Assembly (NCBI GenBank): GCA_020696885.1 | Contig: JAJFMS010000147.1 | Location: 1 to 7,406, forward strand | Length of the DNA stretch: 7,406 nucleotides | Direction: 5' to 3' | From: Armatimonadota bacterium | Lineage (GTDB): Bacteria > Armatimonadota > SYMT01 | Shown here: in pieces, positions 5,560 through 7,406 of the stretch | How the letters are laid out: every line of letters starts with the position of its first letter | Numbering within the stretch: position 1 is the stretch's first letter | Translations under genes and position numbers: made by a program | The notes under the pieces: model-generated | Seen by the model: only the letters and a program-made list of their open reading frames with translations | Told to the model about the DNA's origin: nothing | The model's database searches: none

Positions 5560-7251
5560 CTACAGCTCCCGCACGTACTCCAGCACGTCCTTCAGCTCGT
5601 CGGGGGTGAGCTCGTGGGCCTTGCCGTGCAGCTTCTGGGTGTTGTGCTTGTCGAAGATCTCTTCCAGCGTCCGGGCGCGGCCGTCGTGGAGGTAGGGATA
5701 GGTGTCGTAAACGCCACGTAGATGCGGCACGTCGAGGTCCATGCCCTGCGGCGTCAGGCCGATCCAGGCTTTGCGCTGGGCGCCCGCCTTCGGGCCGGTA
5801 TGGCAGGAGACGCACTCCGCTTTCCCCGCAAACAGCGCCTGGCCACGGAGGGCCGATTCGGTGTGGGTGCCGTCCGGCTTCCGGTACGGGTTCGGCGGCA
5901 GCGGCAGCGACTTCACGAACTCCACCATCGCGCGGAGCCGGGGCTCGTCCAGCTTCGGCGACTCGAAGAGCCCCACGAGCTCTTCCTGCACGAAGTCGTC
6001 CAGCGTCTTGTCGCGGCCGCTCCAGCGGAACGGCGCCGTATCCTCGATGTGCCCGCGCAGGCCGCGGACGTTCCGGTTGATCTCCCGTCCCAGCGCGTCG
6101 GGCACGTGGATGAACTTCCAGGAGATGCCGTCCGTGTTCCCGTCCGGATGGCACGAGGCGCAGCTAAACTGCCCGCCCTTGGTGAGCGTGGCGGTGTTGA
6201 ACAGGAACCGGCCCTGCAGGTGCGGGTCCTGCCGCTTGGTCGGACCGAGGTTCACTCGCCGGGTGACCTGGAGCGAGGTGGCATCCACCACCGCCAGGTC
6301 GTTCCCCATGTGGTTCGCTACCCAGACCTCGTTACTGCTGGGACGGAACGCCAGCCCCTTCGGCACGGCGCCCACGCCCAGCACGAACTGCGGGTCTCCT
6401 CCACCCCGGAGCGGCAGCACATTCACGCTGTGGCCGCCGCTGCAGGTGACGAACGCCCGCTTCCCCTGCGGGTCGAAGACCACCGAGTCGGGGTCGGACA
6501 CGTCTTTGCCGATCAGGTCCAGCCAGATATTCTCCACGCCGTTCTGCTGCCCGTTCGGCACCTGATGGAACGCCTGGTTCGACCAGATCCCCACGGCGGA
6601 TTCGGTGGGGCGCTCGTTCTGCGCGCGCTGCCCCACGGCGTAGACCAGCCGGCCGTTCGGATACACCTGCACGCCGCGCAGGTTCACCGCCGGCGTTGGG
6701 CCCTGCGCGAACGGCTGCCGGTTGGCGGTGTCGAAGAACGTCACGGAGCCCTGGGTCATGTTCGCGGACACCAGCACCCGTCCGTCCGGCGTGAGGGAGA
6801 GCGCGCGCGGGCGGCGGCCCGAGGGCATCCGGGCGATGACCTTGCGCCCCGCCACGTCGACGACGGCTACCTCGTCGAACTGGCTCACGGAGACGTACGC
6901 CACGCTCCCATCCGGGGAGAACACCACGTCATACGGCGTGCCGGGCAGCGCCAGCTTCCCGTCCGGCGAGACGGCCACGCCGGTCGGCTGCTCGCCGCCG
7001 CTGGCCACGTGGCTCAGGACCTTGCCGGAGGCCGTATCGATGATGGCGACCGCGCCCTCGTCGAACTCCGACACGATGGCACGCGTGCCGTTCGGGGTAA
7101 ACGCGACCTCGTACGGCGCGCGGTTGCCGTCGAGGGCGGGCCGCACCGCGGCGGCCGGTGAGACGTCTTGCGTGAGCCCCGCGCCCGCCGAGAGGAGGGC
7201 GGTAACGGCGGCTGCGGGGATCAATACGGAAGTAGGAGGGATGCGCATCAT
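5560..7251 (-). CDS. Secreted YVTN beta-propeller with two c-type haem modules
   Basis: A 563-residue exported redox protein. A Sec-type signal (MMRIPP, then a hydrophobic run to about residue 24) precedes YVTN/lactonase-like repeats with PDG or PNG turns, beginning near 45, 88, 105, 147, 189, 254 and 296. The second repeat is only about 17 residues long. Two haem modules follow: CASCH at 364-368 with TAPFRWSGRDKTL at 405-417, and CVSCH at 480-484 with TYPYLHDGRARTL at 517-529. The second matches the C-terminal motif of MauG/di-haem cytochrome c peroxidases. Related fusions are usually annotated as YncE-like proteins with cytochrome c domains; the substrate is unknown, and peroxidase or electron-transfer roles are inferences. 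The frame could start at GTG 7266, but a GGTGA sequence (7263-7267) suits ATG 7251, and ATG 7248 is also possible. It converges on the pilin trio. Confidence 0.85.
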   Translation of the reverse strand: MMRIPPTSVLIPAAAVTALLSAGAGLTQDVSPAAAVRPALDGNRAPYEVAFTPNGTRAIVSEFDEGAVAIIDTASGKVLSHVASGGEQPTGVAVSPDGKLALPGTPYDVVFSPDGSVAYVSVSQFDEVAVVDVAGRKVIARMPSGRRPRALSLTPDGRVLVSANMTQGSVTFFDTANRQPFAQGPTPAVNLRGVQVYPNGRLVYAVGQRAQNERPTESAVGIWSNQAFHQVPNGQQNGVENIWLDLIGKDVSDPDSVVFDPQGKRAFVTCSGGHSVNVLPLRGGGDPQFVLGVGAVPKGLAFRPSSNEVWVANHMGNDLAVVDATSLQVTRRVNLGPTKRQDPHLQGRFLFNTATLTKGGQFSCASCHPDGNTDGISWKFIHVPDALGREINRNVRGLRGHIEDTAPFRWSGRDKTLDDFVQEELVGLFESPKLDEPRLRAMVEFVKSLPLPPNPYRKPDGTHTESALRGQALFAGKAECVSCHTGPKAGAQRKAWIGLTPQGMDLDVPHLRGVYDTYPYLHDGRARTLEEIFDKHNTQKLHGKAHELTPDELKDVLEYVREL

Positions 7252-7309
7252 CAAGACTACGTTCACCAGGCGCGGCGAGTCACCATCCCCGGCGGCCCAG
7301 GGCTCATGG

Positions 7310-7406
7310 CTATCCTAGCAGTTGCCGGATCGGTTGACCGGAAGGAAGGATCGGGATCGGGCGGCCGGTGCGGTCGGTGAACGCCGTTTCGAGCGGGATC
7401 CCAAAG
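7310..7406 (-). CDS. Partial open frame at the right edge, possible SCO1-like remnant
   Basis: A minus-strand frame enters from the right edge, reads about 31 residues beginning FGIPLETAFTDRTGRP, and stops at 7310-7312. The stop lies 58 nt before the start of the propeller-cytochrome gene on the same strand. The stretch IPLETAFTDRTGRP recalls the N-terminal strand region of SCO1/SenC copper chaperones ('vPl...F.De.Gr.v'). In that family about 150 more residues, including a CxxxC copper site, should follow. Here the frame ends after 15 more, so it is either the true C-terminus of an unrelated gene or a truncated SCO1-like gene. The resemblance is short and recalled from memory. Confidence 0.3.
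   Translation of the reverse strand, partial: FGIPLETAFTDRTGRPIPILPSGQPIRQLLG

Noticed and set aside
5722..7161. Long open frame on the plus strand opposite the propeller-cytochrome
   Set aside because: It is an Arg/His/Val-rich antisense shadow of high-GC coding sequence; the minus strand has a signal peptide, propeller repeats and two CxxCH motifs.
7263..7307. A 14-codon minus-strand frame whose TGA overlaps GTG 7266
   Set aside because: It depends on GTG 7266 being the real start, which is less likely than ATG 7251, and the peptide has no recognisable character.

Overview
The window is GC-rich bacterial DNA (roughly two-thirds G+C by eye) from a chromosome-like, gene-dense region. The best taxonomic clue is a run of three pilin-like genes whose products carry the prepilin-associated H-X9-DG motif and the mid-region 'Y..DYD.R.PP' signature. 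From memory this combination is abundant in Armatimonadota and also occurs in Planctomycetota, Verrucomicrobiota and Lentisphaerota. I lean to Armatimonadota with modest confidence; no rRNA or other marker gene is present.

Layout, left to right. (a) 1-215: the last 12 codons of an unidentified plus-strand gene, then a spacer with a G-rich heptamer array, a strong hairpin and a TTCG heptamer array. (b) 216-1997 (+): a 593-residue ABC-2-type permease that looks like two fused permease halves. (c) 1998-2191: a spacer with a hairpin and a six-unit octamer array. (d) 2192-3232 (+): a NodB-type polysaccharide deacetylase. (e) 3331-5306 (+): three tandem paralogous pilin-like genes separated by exactly 16 nt each, certainly one transcription unit. 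(f) 5307-5559: a spacer between convergent genes, holding a large two-armed inverted repeat that resembles a REP doublet (REPIN/BIME). (g) 5560-7251 (-): a secreted seven-repeat YVTN-type beta-propeller fused to two c-type haem modules of the MauG/cytochrome c peroxidase type. (h) 7310-7406 (-): a short open end, possibly the tail of a gene or a remnant of an SCO1-like gene.

How it works together. The permease, deacetylase and pilin-like proteins all point to the cell envelope (export, surface glycan trimming, pilus or pseudopilus structures), but only the pilin trio is clearly one unit. The propeller-cytochrome is transcribed convergently and is probably an independent redox protein acting outside the cytoplasm.

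The features most worth a second look are the REPIN-like element at 5347-5467, the pilin trio with divergent processing residues and an invariant C-terminus, the propeller with one blade cut short, and the three different phased short-repeat arrays. Two of these arrays lie next to start codons that lack a Shine-Dalgarno sequence.
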